Positions 17,493 through 26,114 of a stretch of 64,000 nt of DNA are shown in pieces. The position numbers were made by a program, and so were the translations under genes. The stretch is from JBBQFI01 sp038321775 (lineage in GTDB: Bacteria > Verrucomicrobiota > Verrucomicrobiia > Chthoniobacterales > UBA10450). Every line of letters starts with the position of its first letter. The stretch's first letter is position 1. The notes under the pieces are model-generated. The model saw only the letters and a program-made list of their open reading frames with translations, did not search any database and was not told the origin of the DNA. The DNA is taken from positions 245,723-309,722 of the forward strand of contig JBBQFI010000003.1 of assembly GCA_038321775.1 (NCBI GenBank), given 5' to 3'.

Positions 17493-18128
17493 TTGGAAAA
17501 CTGTATCCTTACCGTGGATGTTATACTCGAAAAGAACGAAGCCTTGACCGAGGATGAGAAAAAACTCTTTGGTAGCTTCGGCATTGGCGCAAAAATTCGG
17601 CCGCCCTTCCGTATACTTAATCCACAGCGGATATTCATAGGAGACTATGTAAGCATACGAGAAGAATGTTATCTTCATGCCTACGAAGACCTGACAAAAT
17701 TACACTCCTTTATCGACGATCGTTATAAAACAGACTTTGATCTATCTCAATACAAATATGATTCGCGAATTGAGATCGGGCGCGAGGTCCAGATAGGAAG
17801 AAATTTCTTCATCTCCTGCACGAACTTAGTCGAGATCGAGAGGAACGTGACCATTTCGGAGCGCGTGTTTGTCGGTGACAACAATCATTCTTTCTCGCAT
17901 CCGGAAGTGCCGATTATGCAGCAGCCTAACAAAGTTGGCACCCCTGTCTTTGTTGGCCAAGGGTCATGGATCGGCACAGGCGCATCTCTCTTGGGAGGTA
18001 CACGTCTTGGCAAGAATAACGTCGTTGGCACATTGTCGCTCGTGAAAGGGGAGTTTCCGGATCATGCGGTAATTGGTCCGGAGCCGGCCAGGCTTCTTTA
18101 CGTGAAGCAGTATCCTCCCGCGACATAA
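17493..18128 (+). CDS. Hexapeptide-repeat acyltransferase
   Basis: A 211-residue left-handed beta-helix protein: repeats in RIEIGREVQIGRNFFIS, VEIERNVTISERVFVGDNNHSF, and the C-terminal GTPVFVGQGSWIGTGASLLGGTRLG, which matches the WbbJ/maltose-acetyltransferase type. NNHSF contains the expected catalytic His. The start is uncertain: TTG 17493 gives the longest form and GTG 17514 is an alternative. It is the last gene of the forward operon and its second acyltransferase. Confidence 0.8.
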   Translation: MENCILTVDVILEKNEALTEDEKKLFGSFGIGAKIRPPFRILNPQRIFIGDYVSIREECYLHAYEDLTKLHSFIDDRYKTDFDLSQYKYDSRIEIGREVQIGRNFFISCTNLVEIERNVTISERVFVGDNNHSFSHPEVPIMQQPNKVGTPVFVGQGSWIGTGASLLGGTRLGKNNVVGTLSLVKGEFPDHAVIGPEPARLLYVKQYPPAT

Positions 18129-18156
18129 AAGCGCCTTTTCGCGCAGGCTCAACTAG

Positions 18157-18864
18157 TCACAGCGGTTTTGCCTGAAAGGTTTTCAGATAACTGGTGGCGG
18201 CAGGCCCTTCATTGAAGATTAGGTCTATGACACTGACTTGCGCCTGGAACGGCGGGTAGAGTTGTCTGTACTCGTTGTAACCGGAGTAATCCATGTAGGA
18301 GACAGTGATGTCGACGTCTTCAAATAGTTTCTCGTCGAGATAAACTTTTGCGGCCGGTCCGGAGAGATAGTTCGTAGCGCCAGCTTGCTGGCACAGACTA
18401 ACAAGCCTTTCTGTTTTATCCCCGACTAACTCGTAATCCATCGACCATGAGATCGTTGTCGCAATACCTAAAAGACGGCAAATTGCGTTGATAAAACGAT
18501 GATTGACGCGGGAAAGAAGAGTCTCCTGTGTTTGCAGATACAATTCCTCGAATAAGTCTCGGTGAGTCCGGAAAAACTCGGCCTTGGAATAACTGTGAAT
18601 GATTGTTGCCCAGTGTTTGTCAGCCCAGGAGGATTCACTGATCACCGTATCTTTAATTTTTTGAAAATACTTACCTTTTACTTCAACGGGGATAGTTAGC
18701 CACTTTGGTCCGTTAGCGGTCTTGATGATGTTTCGATTGCGCCAGTCTCTGATCGTGTACTGCACGTCATCGTAAAGAATGAATTCGTCGACGGAATTTA
18801 TGAGATCGAAATAACCTCGCCACGGAATGTAATTCGATTGAACGATTGCCACGGATTTGCTCAT
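18157..18864 (-). CDS. WbqC-like protein
   Basis: A 235-residue member of the WbqC family found in polysaccharide loci: the N-terminal AIVQSNYIPWRGYFDLI, DDVQYTIRDWRNRN and LTIPV are diagnostic. The family is often linked with glycine or amino-acid decoration of amino sugars, but the biochemistry is not settled. ATG 18864 is used because it overlaps the TGA of the upstream YfhO-like gene (ATGA), showing coupling; a longer frame to 18960 is not needed. Confidence 0.85.
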   Translation of the reverse strand: MSKSVAIVQSNYIPWRGYFDLINSVDEFILYDDVQYTIRDWRNRNIIKTANGPKWLTIPVEVKGKYFQKIKDTVISESSWADKHWATIIHSYSKAEFFRTHRDLFEELYLQTQETLLSRVNHRFINAICRLLGIATTISWSMDYELVGDKTERLVSLCQQAGATNYLSGPAAKVYLDEKLFEDVDITVSYMDYSGYNEYRQLYPPFQAQVSVIDLIFNEGPAATSYLKTFQAKPL

Positions 18865-21134
18865 AGAGATTGTCGTCTGGGAGCGGGCATTCGCAAAATC
18901 GCTCGCAGCAGAAGCAAGGCGCCGACCAAAGCAAAGAAGAGTTGTGGTATCCAGCTCCATAAAACCTTCGGGCGAAAGGAGAGCTCTATTTCGCTCGTGT
19001 TTGGCGGAAGAATGACGCCTTGGTAGAAATTATTCACGGCAACAGTCTGCAGCGGTTGATAACGATTTTGGGCCGACCAGGCGCGATGATATTGCTGACT
19101 CAAAAAAAATAGCGTTGTCTGTCGCGATGCGGTGACATTGAATTTCTGGAAGTCATCCAAGATTTCGACGCGCTTCGATACAAGGTGCTGCGCGCTGTCC
19201 GGAGAATTATCGAGTGTGGCCTGAGTTTCTTTCGAGAGCTGAAACGCCGTCGTCTGCAAGAAGCCGATCGGAGCCGGGATTGTTCTATAAATTTTGATAC
19301 CGCTGACATCGGTCACCAGTCTCAGTCTGTTTGTACGAAGTGGACGAGCGGAAAGAATCAAGCGGACGTTTGAAAATGAGAAGGTCGGGTCAGCCAGGAC
19401 GTGTTTGATATTTAAAACTCTAAAATATCTTCCATAGGTGCCTGTCCCTGCGGCGCTCCAGCCCTTTACCAATGCCTGATATCTGCGGGATGAGAGCGAG
19501 TCGTAAGAGTTTACGCTATAGAGTCCTAGAAGAGATTCCTCATTGGAAGGTAAGACATGCTGCGCGCCGTCGGCGATGGCGAATCGTCCTCCGTCAAATG
19601 TGCGAGACTTGATTGCTTGAACCAGTTCCGATGAAGTGTGAATTTTTGCGAGCGGCCAACTTAAAATCAAAGTTCGGCCGTAAAAAAGTGCTGAAAGGAT
19701 GGCAAGTGCAACGAACCCTGGAACGTTGCGACTGCGTAACGCCCAAGCCAAAGCTCCTACAAGCAGAAAGGTGATTGTGATCGCAGTCACATAGAAAGCA
19801 TTTCCACGCCACATCAGTAACGCGACAATCAATTCCGCAATAACTGGGATGACGAGCCACACCGCGGAACGAAGCGTCAGGCGTAATTCGCCGCGAAGAA
19901 TCGCGTCGATCGTAAATGCGCTCAAGACAAAGCCGGGAATGATTCCGCCACCAGCCAATTGAATGCGAGAGAATCCGAAGCCGAGATAATGAACCGCGAA
20001 AAGATAAAGGCTTGGAAAAATGGTCGTGGCCAGACAAACAAGGAGAAAAATTTGCCAGAATAACGTCGCGCGCCTGTTTTTCAGGAGAAACGAGAGCCAG
20101 ATCAAAGTGCCGTAAAACGGCGTGAAACTTAAACCGGCAAAAGGTATCGGATAGTGAGGATCGATCGCATTGCCGAGCCAGGACCAATCGAAAAGCGTTA
20201 TCAGAAAATTGATATGCTTTTGAAAATCACCGGCGGCGGGTAGGATCGCCGTAAAGAAGCTATCGCTGACGTCGCCCAACCGCGCGGAATGCCTCGCGAT
20301 GGATAAGAGATCGAGAATGTTCGGAAGCGTAGCCAAGAAGCCGGTCACTACGCAACCGATCATGGCAATGGAAATCCACAATTTTTGTCTCCCTGTTCCC
20401 GGTTTCTGCATCAGCCTAATCAAGGCGAATGGCCCGATCATGTAGGCGGACAAAATAGTAACCTGCGGATACGAACTGAGGAGCCAGCAGTAGATGGCAA
20501 AGACCAGCCCAAGCGCCGCGGACCAGGAGGGCTTGCGCGTAAATTCCGTGATGAGCCAGAGCAGGCAAACGGGCCAGCACATAGCCGATACGAACATGAC
20601 GAAGCAAAGCCAGTAGGAAACCGGCGTTGTAAAAGCGAGGCCGATCGCCGCACAGACGCCGGCTGCGGGATCCATCCCCAGCGAGCGGAGGAATAGAAGG
20701 AGAAACACGGCGGTGAGGCCCACCGTCAGCAGAACGAGCGCAGTATATAATATAAACGGGTTGCAGGTGAATGCCGACAGAAGGTTCGTGAGCGCGAAGG
20801 CGCGACTCAGGACGCTGCCGAACGCGGGGCGCCCCAGTTGGACGTGCGGATTCCAGGTCGCGAGCCATCCTTTTCGGTCGGAGCGAAGGTTGTTGGCTAG
20901 CTCCGGAATGAAGACGTTGCTCTCGTCAGAGAAGCTCCGATTGGAAATTCGCCTATTACTCGTCTGTTCGGATGGGAGGCCGAGTTCCTCGCTGTTGTCA
21001 TGCGGGAAAATCACTTCGCCTTGGAACAGGACCCGCGAAAACTGCAGGACGAACACCGCGGCCAGCAAAAGAAACGCCGACCGGTGGGACATGAAATGCC
21101 CGCTAGCGGCCTGCGTTTTCCCGATCTCGATCAA
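18861..21134 (-). CDS. YfhO-like large membrane protein
   Basis: A 757-residue protein with about 13 membrane helices followed by a soluble region and a last helix near the C-terminus (WIPQLFFALVGALLLLRAIL). The first loop HDNSEELGLP, the segment NPHVQLGRPAFG and the late RYFRVLNIKHVLAD match the YfhO family of GT-C-like proteins, which glycosylate lipoteichoic acids in Firmicutes. A lipid-linked sugar transferase role is inferred. It lies between purC and wbqC with four-base overlaps on both sides. Confidence 0.75.
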   Translation of the reverse strand: MIEIGKTQAASGHFMSHRSAFLLLAAVFVLQFSRVLFQGEVIFPHDNSEELGLPSEQTSNRRISNRSFSDESNVFIPELANNLRSDRKGWLATWNPHVQLGRPAFGSVLSRAFALTNLLSAFTCNPFILYTALVLLTVGLTAVFLLLFLRSLGMDPAAGVCAAIGLAFTTPVSYWLCFVMFVSAMCWPVCLLWLITEFTRKPSWSAALGLVFAIYCWLLSSYPQVTILSAYMIGPFALIRLMQKPGTGRQKLWISIAMIGCVVTGFLATLPNILDLLSIARHSARLGDVSDSFFTAILPAAGDFQKHINFLITLFDWSWLGNAIDPHYPIPFAGLSFTPFYGTLIWLSFLLKNRRATLFWQIFLLVCLATTIFPSLYLFAVHYLGFGFSRIQLAGGGIIPGFVLSAFTIDAILRGELRLTLRSAVWLVIPVIAELIVALLMWRGNAFYVTAITITFLLVGALAWALRSRNVPGFVALAILSALFYGRTLILSWPLAKIHTSSELVQAIKSRTFDGGRFAIADGAQHVLPSNEESLLGLYSVNSYDSLSSRRYQALVKGWSAAGTGTYGRYFRVLNIKHVLADPTFSFSNVRLILSARPLRTNRLRLVTDVSGIKIYRTIPAPIGFLQTTAFQLSKETQATLDNSPDSAQHLVSKRVEILDDFQKFNVTASRQTTLFFLSQQYHRAWSAQNRYQPLQTVAVNNFYQGVILPPNTSEIELSFRPKVLWSWIPQLFFALVGALLLLRAILRMPAPRRQSL

Positions 21135-22021
21135 ACAAGTTCTTGATTCGTTAGACGATGGAATGCTTCGCGATATTTCGCCGAAGTTTTTTCGATAACA
21201 TCTTTTGGCAATTGCGGAGCCGGCGGAGTTTTATCCCAATCGAGCGTTTCCAGATAATCGCGCACGAATTGCTTGTCGTAACTCGGCGGGCTTTGGCCGA
21301 CAACGTATTGGTCGGCCGGCCAGAAACGCGAGGAATCGGGCGTGAGACATTCGTCGATCAACAGCAGTCGATCGCCAACGGTACCGAACTCGAACTTCGT
21401 GTCGGCCACGATGATGCCCTGCTTTGCCGCATGATCGCGACCGGCGGAATAAATTTGCAGGCTGAGATCTCTTGCTCGATCCGCCATTTCGTCGCCTAAC
21501 AAACGGCGGCATTCTGCCATGTCGATGTTTTCGTCGTGACCTTCTTCCGCCTTTGTCGACGGCGTGAAAATGGGTTCCGGTAATTGGGACGCGAGTTTCA
21601 GGCCGGGCGGAAGTTTGATCCCGCAAACGCTCTGCGATTTCTGGTATTCCTTCCAACCGGAGCCGGCAAGATAACCGCGCACAACGCACTCGACCGTGAG
21701 CGGCTTCGTTTTCTTCACGATCATCGAGCGCCCGGCGAGCTGCTCCCGAAATTGTTGTAGTTGCTCGGGAAATTCATCGAAATCGACGGTAACGAAATGG
21801 TTGTCGATCTTATCAAAGTGTTTGAACCAAAATGCAGAGAGCTGATTGAGCACAGCGCCCTTGTCGGGAATCGGATCCGGCAGAATGACATCGAAGGCCG
21901 AAAGGCGATCGGTCACGACAAAGAGGAGCGTATCGCCAAGATCAAAAACTTCGCGCACTTTGCCGCTGCGCATTTTTTTTATTCCTGGCAATTCGAGATC
22001 ACGTTGTGGCGCGGTAGTCAT
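21131..22021 (-). CDS. purC: Phosphoribosylaminoimidazole-succinocarboxamide synthase (SAICAR synthetase)
   Basis: A 296-residue enzyme of purine synthesis joining CAIR and aspartate with ATP. Visible family signatures are GKVREVFDLGDTLLFVVTDRLSAFD near the N-terminus, VECVVRGYLAGSGWKEY, and the C-terminal LIDECLTPDSSRFW. It is longer than the E. coli enzyme and matches the yeast-like/Gram-negative long form. Oddly, its stop codon overlaps the YfhO-like gene, so a purine enzyme leads a glycan-gene run; the overlap suggests insertion or growth of the glycan cluster directly against purC. Confidence 0.95.
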   Translation of the reverse strand: MTTAPQRDLELPGIKKMRSGKVREVFDLGDTLLFVVTDRLSAFDVILPDPIPDKGAVLNQLSAFWFKHFDKIDNHFVTVDFDEFPEQLQQFREQLAGRSMIVKKTKPLTVECVVRGYLAGSGWKEYQKSQSVCGIKLPPGLKLASQLPEPIFTPSTKAEEGHDENIDMAECRRLLGDEMADRARDLSLQIYSAGRDHAAKQGIIVADTKFEFGTVGDRLLLIDECLTPDSSRFWPADQYVVGQSPPSYDKQFVRDYLETLDWDKTPPAPQLPKDVIEKTSAKYREAFHRLTNQELV

Positions 22022-22071
22022 ATCAAAAGAATGGATGTGATTTTTGTTCGCGGCAAAGCAGAATCGTTCGC

Positions 22072-23241
22072 ATGGGTGGGATTGTTGTAAAACCGCGCGC
22101 GCGAATCCTGCACGGGCATGATTGGATTTTTACCGGCGAAGTTCTAAAAGTTTTCGGCAAACCAGCGGATGGCGACGTGATTTCATTGAAGGACGGGAAG
22201 GATCACCTGATTGGAAGCGCGATCTACAACAGCAAATCGCAAATTGTGGCGCGGCGATTTTCAAGACGGAAACAGGATCTCGATCTCGATTTTTTCCGAC
22301 GGCGGATTGCACAAGCCGCTGAATATCGAAAACGCCGCGGGATTGATCCGCAACTTTGCCGGCTGGTTTGGAGCGAGAGCGATGGATTGCCGGGTGTGAT
22401 TATCGATCGTTACGGCGAGCGCTTTGTTTTGCAGACGCTGACGCTCGCGATGGATATGCGGAAGGAATTGATTGTCGAGGCGCTGACCGGCGAATTCGAG
22501 GCAAAAGATATTCTGGAGCGCAATGACGCGCCGGTGCGCCGGGCGGAAGGGCTTGGCCTAACGAGTGGGGTACTGCGCGGGGAAACAACCGCGGAAATTG
22601 AATTTCAAATCGCCGGAGTAAAATTCGCAGTCGATTTACTGCACGCGCAGAAGACCGGCTTCTATCTCGATCAGTTACCGAATTATGAAGCGGTTGCGCA
22701 TTACGCGAAAGACAAACGCGTGCTCGATTGTTTCACGGGCCAGGGAGCGTTTGCGCTGGCGTGCGCGCGCGCCGGCGCGGCAGAAGTCACGGCGGTGGAA
22801 GCGAGCTCGGAAAATCTGGCGGCCGCAAAGAAGAATGCGCAGAGGAACGAATTACTCGTGCAATGGATCGAAGAGGATGCTTTTCAATTCCTGCGTGCCG
22901 CCGAGAAAGCGGAAGCGCAATTCGACCTCATCGTTCTCGATCCGCCGTCGTTCACGAAAAGCAAAGGCGGTTTGCACGACGCCATGCGCGGTTACAAAGA
23001 GTTGCATGTGCGCGCGTTCAAATTGCTCACGCGCGACGGGGTGCTCGCGACATTTTCCTGTTCGCATCATGTGAGTCATGAAGCGTTCGCCGATATGATT
23101 CGCGATGCGCTGGTCGATGCGCGCCGATCGGCGCGGAGGCTTCGCCGCTTCGAGCAACCGCCCGATCATCCGGTTTTGCCGACTTTGCCGGAGACGGAAT
23201 ATTTCAAGGGATTTTTGTTGGAGATGATGCCGGGAAGATGA
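22072..23241 (+). CDS. rlmI: Class I SAM-dependent RNA methyltransferase, RlmI family
   Basis: A 389-residue protein like RlmI (23S rRNA m5C1962 methyltransferase): N-terminal PUA-like domain (HDWIFTGEVLKV, SLKDGKDHLIGSAIYNSKS), an EEHEE-like middle part with LVWSESDGLPGVIIDRYG, and the catalytic domain with LDCFTGQGAFALACA and the family motif DPPSFTKSK. The catalytic Cys lies in ATFSCSHHVS. It is divergent from purC with a 50-bp gap. The exact rRNA base is inferred from the family. Confidence 0.88.
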   Translation: MGGIVVKPRARILHGHDWIFTGEVLKVFGKPADGDVISLKDGKDHLIGSAIYNSKSQIVARRFSRRKQDLDLDFFRRRIAQAAEYRKRRGIDPQLCRLVWSESDGLPGVIIDRYGERFVLQTLTLAMDMRKELIVEALTGEFEAKDILERNDAPVRRAEGLGLTSGVLRGETTAEIEFQIAGVKFAVDLLHAQKTGFYLDQLPNYEAVAHYAKDKRVLDCFTGQGAFALACARAGAAEVTAVEASSENLAAAKKNAQRNELLVQWIEEDAFQFLRAAEKAEAQFDLIVLDPPSFTKSKGGLHDAMRGYKELHVRAFKLLTRDGVLATFSCSHHVSHEAFADMIRDALVDARRSARRLRRFEQPPDHPVLPTLPETEYFKGFLLEMMPGR

Positions 23242-23334
23242 ACGAGAAAATTGTTTCCGATTCCTCCGTGAAACTTGTGGAATTCTAGAGTTGCGTCGCT
23301 AATATCACGCCAGCAGCGGCACGAAGAATCAGAC

Positions 23335-23958
23335 ATGTCAGAGCGAATCCGACCGATCGAACAAATGCTCGAACTAAACGAAGATGAATCGATTTCCACC
23401 GAGCATCTCGATTCGCAGGTGCAGAAAGCGCAGGAACAATTGCTCCAGCTCAAACGGCAGCAGGAGCAAATTGAAAAACAAAAACGCGAGCTGGAAGAGC
23501 TGAGCCGGCGGCAGGAAGAACTGGAGCATGGCCGTGCGGATATGAGCGACAAGCTCACGCGTTCGCTCGTGATTTTGGAACGCGAAGCCTACGATTCGCA
23601 GAAGAAACTGGAGCAGTTACGCGTGACCCATGAAAGTTTCACGCAACATCTGCAGCATATCGAAGCGATCGATCCGAAAGGATGGAACTCGTCCGATTTG
23701 CACAAGGAATTAAGTCGCGCACTCAGCACGGTGGACGATGCGCGCGCGGAATTTGGTCAGCAACGCAGCCGCTTGCAGGCGGCAGAAGAAGCGAACGATG
23801 TTGGGGTGCCGGAAGTTGCGCCGGGAATCGGTGGGCTTCGCGGCGGAAGAACATTTATGCAATGGATGCAGATCGGATTTGCGTTCTCGCTTCCCTTTAT
23901 TCTTTTCGGCTGTCTGGCGCTGGCGTTCTTTTTCTGGATGACCGCAAAAGGACAATGA
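23335..23958 (+). CDS. Coiled-coil protein with a C-terminal membrane anchor
   Basis: A 207-residue protein from ATG 23335. Residues 20-90 are a long Gln/Glu/Lys-rich coiled coil (QVQKAQEQLLQLKRQQEQI, KRELEELSRR), and residues 180-203 form a single membrane helix (FAFSLPFILFGCLALAFFFW). A tail-anchored cytoplasmic rod is the likely topology. It is followed by a shorter protein of the same design six bases downstream; the pair precedes gatCA on the same strand. No family name is recognised. Confidence 0.75.
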   Translation: MSERIRPIEQMLELNEDESISTEHLDSQVQKAQEQLLQLKRQQEQIEKQKRELEELSRRQEELEHGRADMSDKLTRSLVILEREAYDSQKKLEQLRVTHESFTQHLQHIEAIDPKGWNSSDLHKELSRALSTVDDARAEFGQQRSRLQAAEEANDVGVPEVAPGIGGLRGGRTFMQWMQIGFAFSLPFILFGCLALAFFFWMTAKGQ

Positions 23959-23964
23959 TTTCGC

Positions 23965-24330
23965 ATGGGCCGTCGATCGTCGAAATCTGTCACGCCGCTT
24001 AATCAGAAACAGGAAGAGCTGGCGCTCGCGGAATCGAAATTGCGCGAGCAAATGCAAAAGCTCGAGCGCATGATCGAGGAAGCGCCCCGCCTGGCTGAAG
24101 AAACTTCACGACGCCAACGTGAGGAAATCCTGCAGCGTGCGAGCGAAGGCGGCAACCGACTGGATGTTTCCACCGCGCTACAAGACAAGCGTTACGGAGA
24201 TGGCGCTTATGAGCGACCGCGGCGTGGATCGATGCGGAAGGAGCGGCGCGAAGGTCGGCTGCTTTTTCTGGTGCTCGTGGTGGCGTTGACAGTCGCAGTC
24301 ATCTGGCTGGCGACTCATCTTCATTTCTAA
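23965..24330 (+). CDS. Small coiled-coil protein with a C-terminal membrane helix
   Basis: A 121-residue protein: basic N-terminus, coiled coil (KQEELALAESKLREQMQKL), a charged linker and one membrane helix at the end (LLFLVLVVALTVAVIWLAT). Like its upstream neighbour it would be tail-anchored with a cytoplasmic coil. The two may interact, which their similar design and adjacent genes suggest. Function unknown. Confidence 0.75.
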   Translation: MGRRSSKSVTPLNQKQEELALAESKLREQMQKLERMIEEAPRLAEETSRRQREEILQRASEGGNRLDVSTALQDKRYGDGAYERPRRGSMRKERREGRLLFLVLVVALTVAVIWLATHLHF

Positions 24331-24332
24331 TT

Positions 24333-24342
24333 GCCTAACGAG
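24333..24342 (-). repeat. CTCGTTAGGC dispersed motif (representative copy)
   Basis: One of 11 exact copies seen by eye in the window: 311, 25481, 27923, 42996, 51038 and 55397 on the plus strand, and 22556, 24333, 38942, 45315 and 52225 on the minus strand (positions are left ends). CTCGTTAGGG or CTCGTTAGGT occur further near 3505, 32004, 46064, 53363 and 54292. This copy lies in the gap before gatC, ending directly at its ATG. It equals the right end of the attC-like sites in the cassette array. Confidence 0.7.
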
Positions 24343-24633
24343 ATGGCAAACGAACCGAATCTCGACGTGGCCTACGTCGCGAAGCTGGCACGCATCGCTT
24401 TGTCCGGGGAAGAGACGCGCCTCTTTCAGGAGCAACTCAGTCAGGTGCTCGCGCACGCGGAAAAATTGCGTGAGGTTGATGTCAGCGGTGTGGAAGTGAC
24501 GACGCATGCGATCCCCGTCGTTAATGTTTTTCGCGAAGATGAACCGCGCGATTGGTTCACGGCAGAGGAAGCGCTGAGCAACGCGCCGCAAAAAGCCAAC
24601 GGTCTGTTTATTGTCCCCAAGGTGGTGGAATGA
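24343..24633 (+). CDS. gatC: Asp-tRNA(Asn)/Glu-tRNA(Gln) amidotransferase subunit C
   Basis: A 96-residue subunit that stabilises GatA in the transamidation of misacylated tRNAs. VAYVAKLARIALSGEE, the central LREVDVSGVE and the C-terminal GLFIVPKVVE are GatC signatures. ATG 24343 is preferred to the upstream TTG at 24331, giving the normal start. Its stop overlaps the start of gatA (ATGA). gatB is not in the window. Confidence 0.95.
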   Translation: MANEPNLDVAYVAKLARIALSGEETRLFQEQLSQVLAHAEKLREVDVSGVEVTTHAIPVVNVFREDEPRDWFTAEEALSNAPQKANGLFIVPKVVE

Positions 24634-26114
24634 GCGCGATTGATTTGCCGGCGCTTAATATCGCCGAGCTGCGCCGCATGCTTGTGCGGCGAGAAGTTTC
24701 GCCGCTTGAAGTTTTGGATTCATTGCACGCGCGTATTCAGGCGGTCGATTCGCAGATCGATGCGTATCTCTCTTTTGATTTCGCGCGCGCGAGAAAAGAG
24801 GCGGAGAAGGCAGACGTGAATCTTCCGCTCGGCGGTGTGCCGATCGCAATCAAAGATGTTATCAGCGTCGCAGGCGAGCCGTGTACGTGTGCGTCGAAAA
24901 TTCTGCAGAACTATCGCGCACCTTATGACGCAACCGTGATTCGAAAACTGCGTGCAGCGGGAGCGATCCCGTTCGGCAAAACGAACATGGACGAATTTGC
25001 CATGGGATCGTCGACGGAAAATTCCAGTGTAAAACCGACGCGTAATCCGTGGGACTTGTCGCGCGTTCCTGGCGGGTCGAGTGGCGGTTCCGCCGCGGCG
25101 GTGGCAGGGGACGAAGCGTTTGGTGCGCTCGGTACTGACACCGGCGGTTCGATTCGCGAACCGGCAGCCATGAGCGGTGTGGTCGGGTTGAAACCTACCT
25201 ACGGTCGCATCTCGCGTTTTGGATTAGTTGCTTTCGCTTCGTCCCTCGATCAAGCGGGACCGTTGACGAAAACAGTCCGCGATGCGGCACTGTTGTTAGG
25301 AACGATCGCGGGCCCCGATCCGCAGGACACGACGTGTCTTAACGAACCTGTTCCGGATTACGTTGCCAACCTGGAAAAAGATTTGCGCGGCGTGCGCCTC
25401 GGCTTGCCGAAAGAATACATGATCGATGGAATCGATGCGCCGGTCAGGTCGGCCATTGACGCAGCGATTGCGCAACTCAACTCGTTAGGCGCAGAAATCG
25501 TCGAAGTTTCGCTGCCGTACACCGAGTACGCGATTGATGCTTATTATATTCTTTCGACCGCGGAAGCGTCGGCCAATCTGGCGCGCTTCGATGGCGTGCG
25601 TTACGGATATCGCGCCAGCAATCCCAAAAACATTCTCGATCAATACGCGCGCACTCGTGGTGAAGGGTTCGGCTCGGAGGTCAAGCGGCGCATAATTTTG
25701 GGAACATACGTTCTCAGTTCGGGATATTATGATGCGTATTACTTGCGCGCGCAGAAAGTGCGTGAGTTAATCCGGCGGGATTTCGCGCAGGCGTTTGAAA
25801 AAGTGGATGTGTTGATCTCGCCGACTTCGCCAACGCCGGCCTTCAAGCTCGGCGAGCACATGGACAATCCTTTGAAGATGTATCTCGCCGATATTTTTAC
25901 CAACGCGGCAAATCTTGCGGGCATTTGCGGGATCAGTTTGCCATGTGGGTTTGCTGAAGTCGGTGGAAGGCGTTTACCGATCGGTCTGCAACTTCTGGGC
26001 AAGGCGTTTGACGAAGCACGCATTCTGCAAATCGCGCACGCTTACGAGCAAAGCACCGACTGGCACAAAGAGCGGCCGCAGCAGTTTGCGAATTCAGTGC
26101 CCGACAACCGCTAG
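24630..26114 (+). CDS. gatA: Asp-tRNA(Asn)/Glu-tRNA(Gln) amidotransferase subunit A
   Basis: A 494-residue amidase that frees ammonia from glutamine. The amidase signature is complete: catalytic Lys in VPIAIKDVI, the cis-Ser region PGGSSGGSAAAVA, and the nucleophile loop GTDTGGSIREPAA. KPTYGRISRFGLVAFASSLDQ follows as in all GatA. ATG 24630 overlaps the gatC stop; a longer frame from 24552 runs inside gatC and is not used. Its 3' end overlaps the convergent regulator gene by 21 bases. Confidence 0.96.
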   Translation: MSAIDLPALNIAELRRMLVRREVSPLEVLDSLHARIQAVDSQIDAYLSFDFARARKEAEKADVNLPLGGVPIAIKDVISVAGEPCTCASKILQNYRAPYDATVIRKLRAAGAIPFGKTNMDEFAMGSSTENSSVKPTRNPWDLSRVPGGSSGGSAAAVAGDEAFGALGTDTGGSIREPAAMSGVVGLKPTYGRISRFGLVAFASSLDQAGPLTKTVRDAALLLGTIAGPDPQDTTCLNEPVPDYVANLEKDLRGVRLGLPKEYMIDGIDAPVRSAIDAAIAQLNSLGAEIVEVSLPYTEYAIDAYYILSTAEASANLARFDGVRYGYRASNPKNILDQYARTRGEGFGSEVKRRIILGTYVLSSGYYDAYYLRAQKVRELIRRDFAQAFEKVDVLISPTSPTPAFKLGEHMDNPLKMYLADIFTNAANLAGICGISLPCGFAEVGGRRLPIGLQLLGKAFDEARILQIAHAYEQSTDWHKERPQQFANSVPDNR

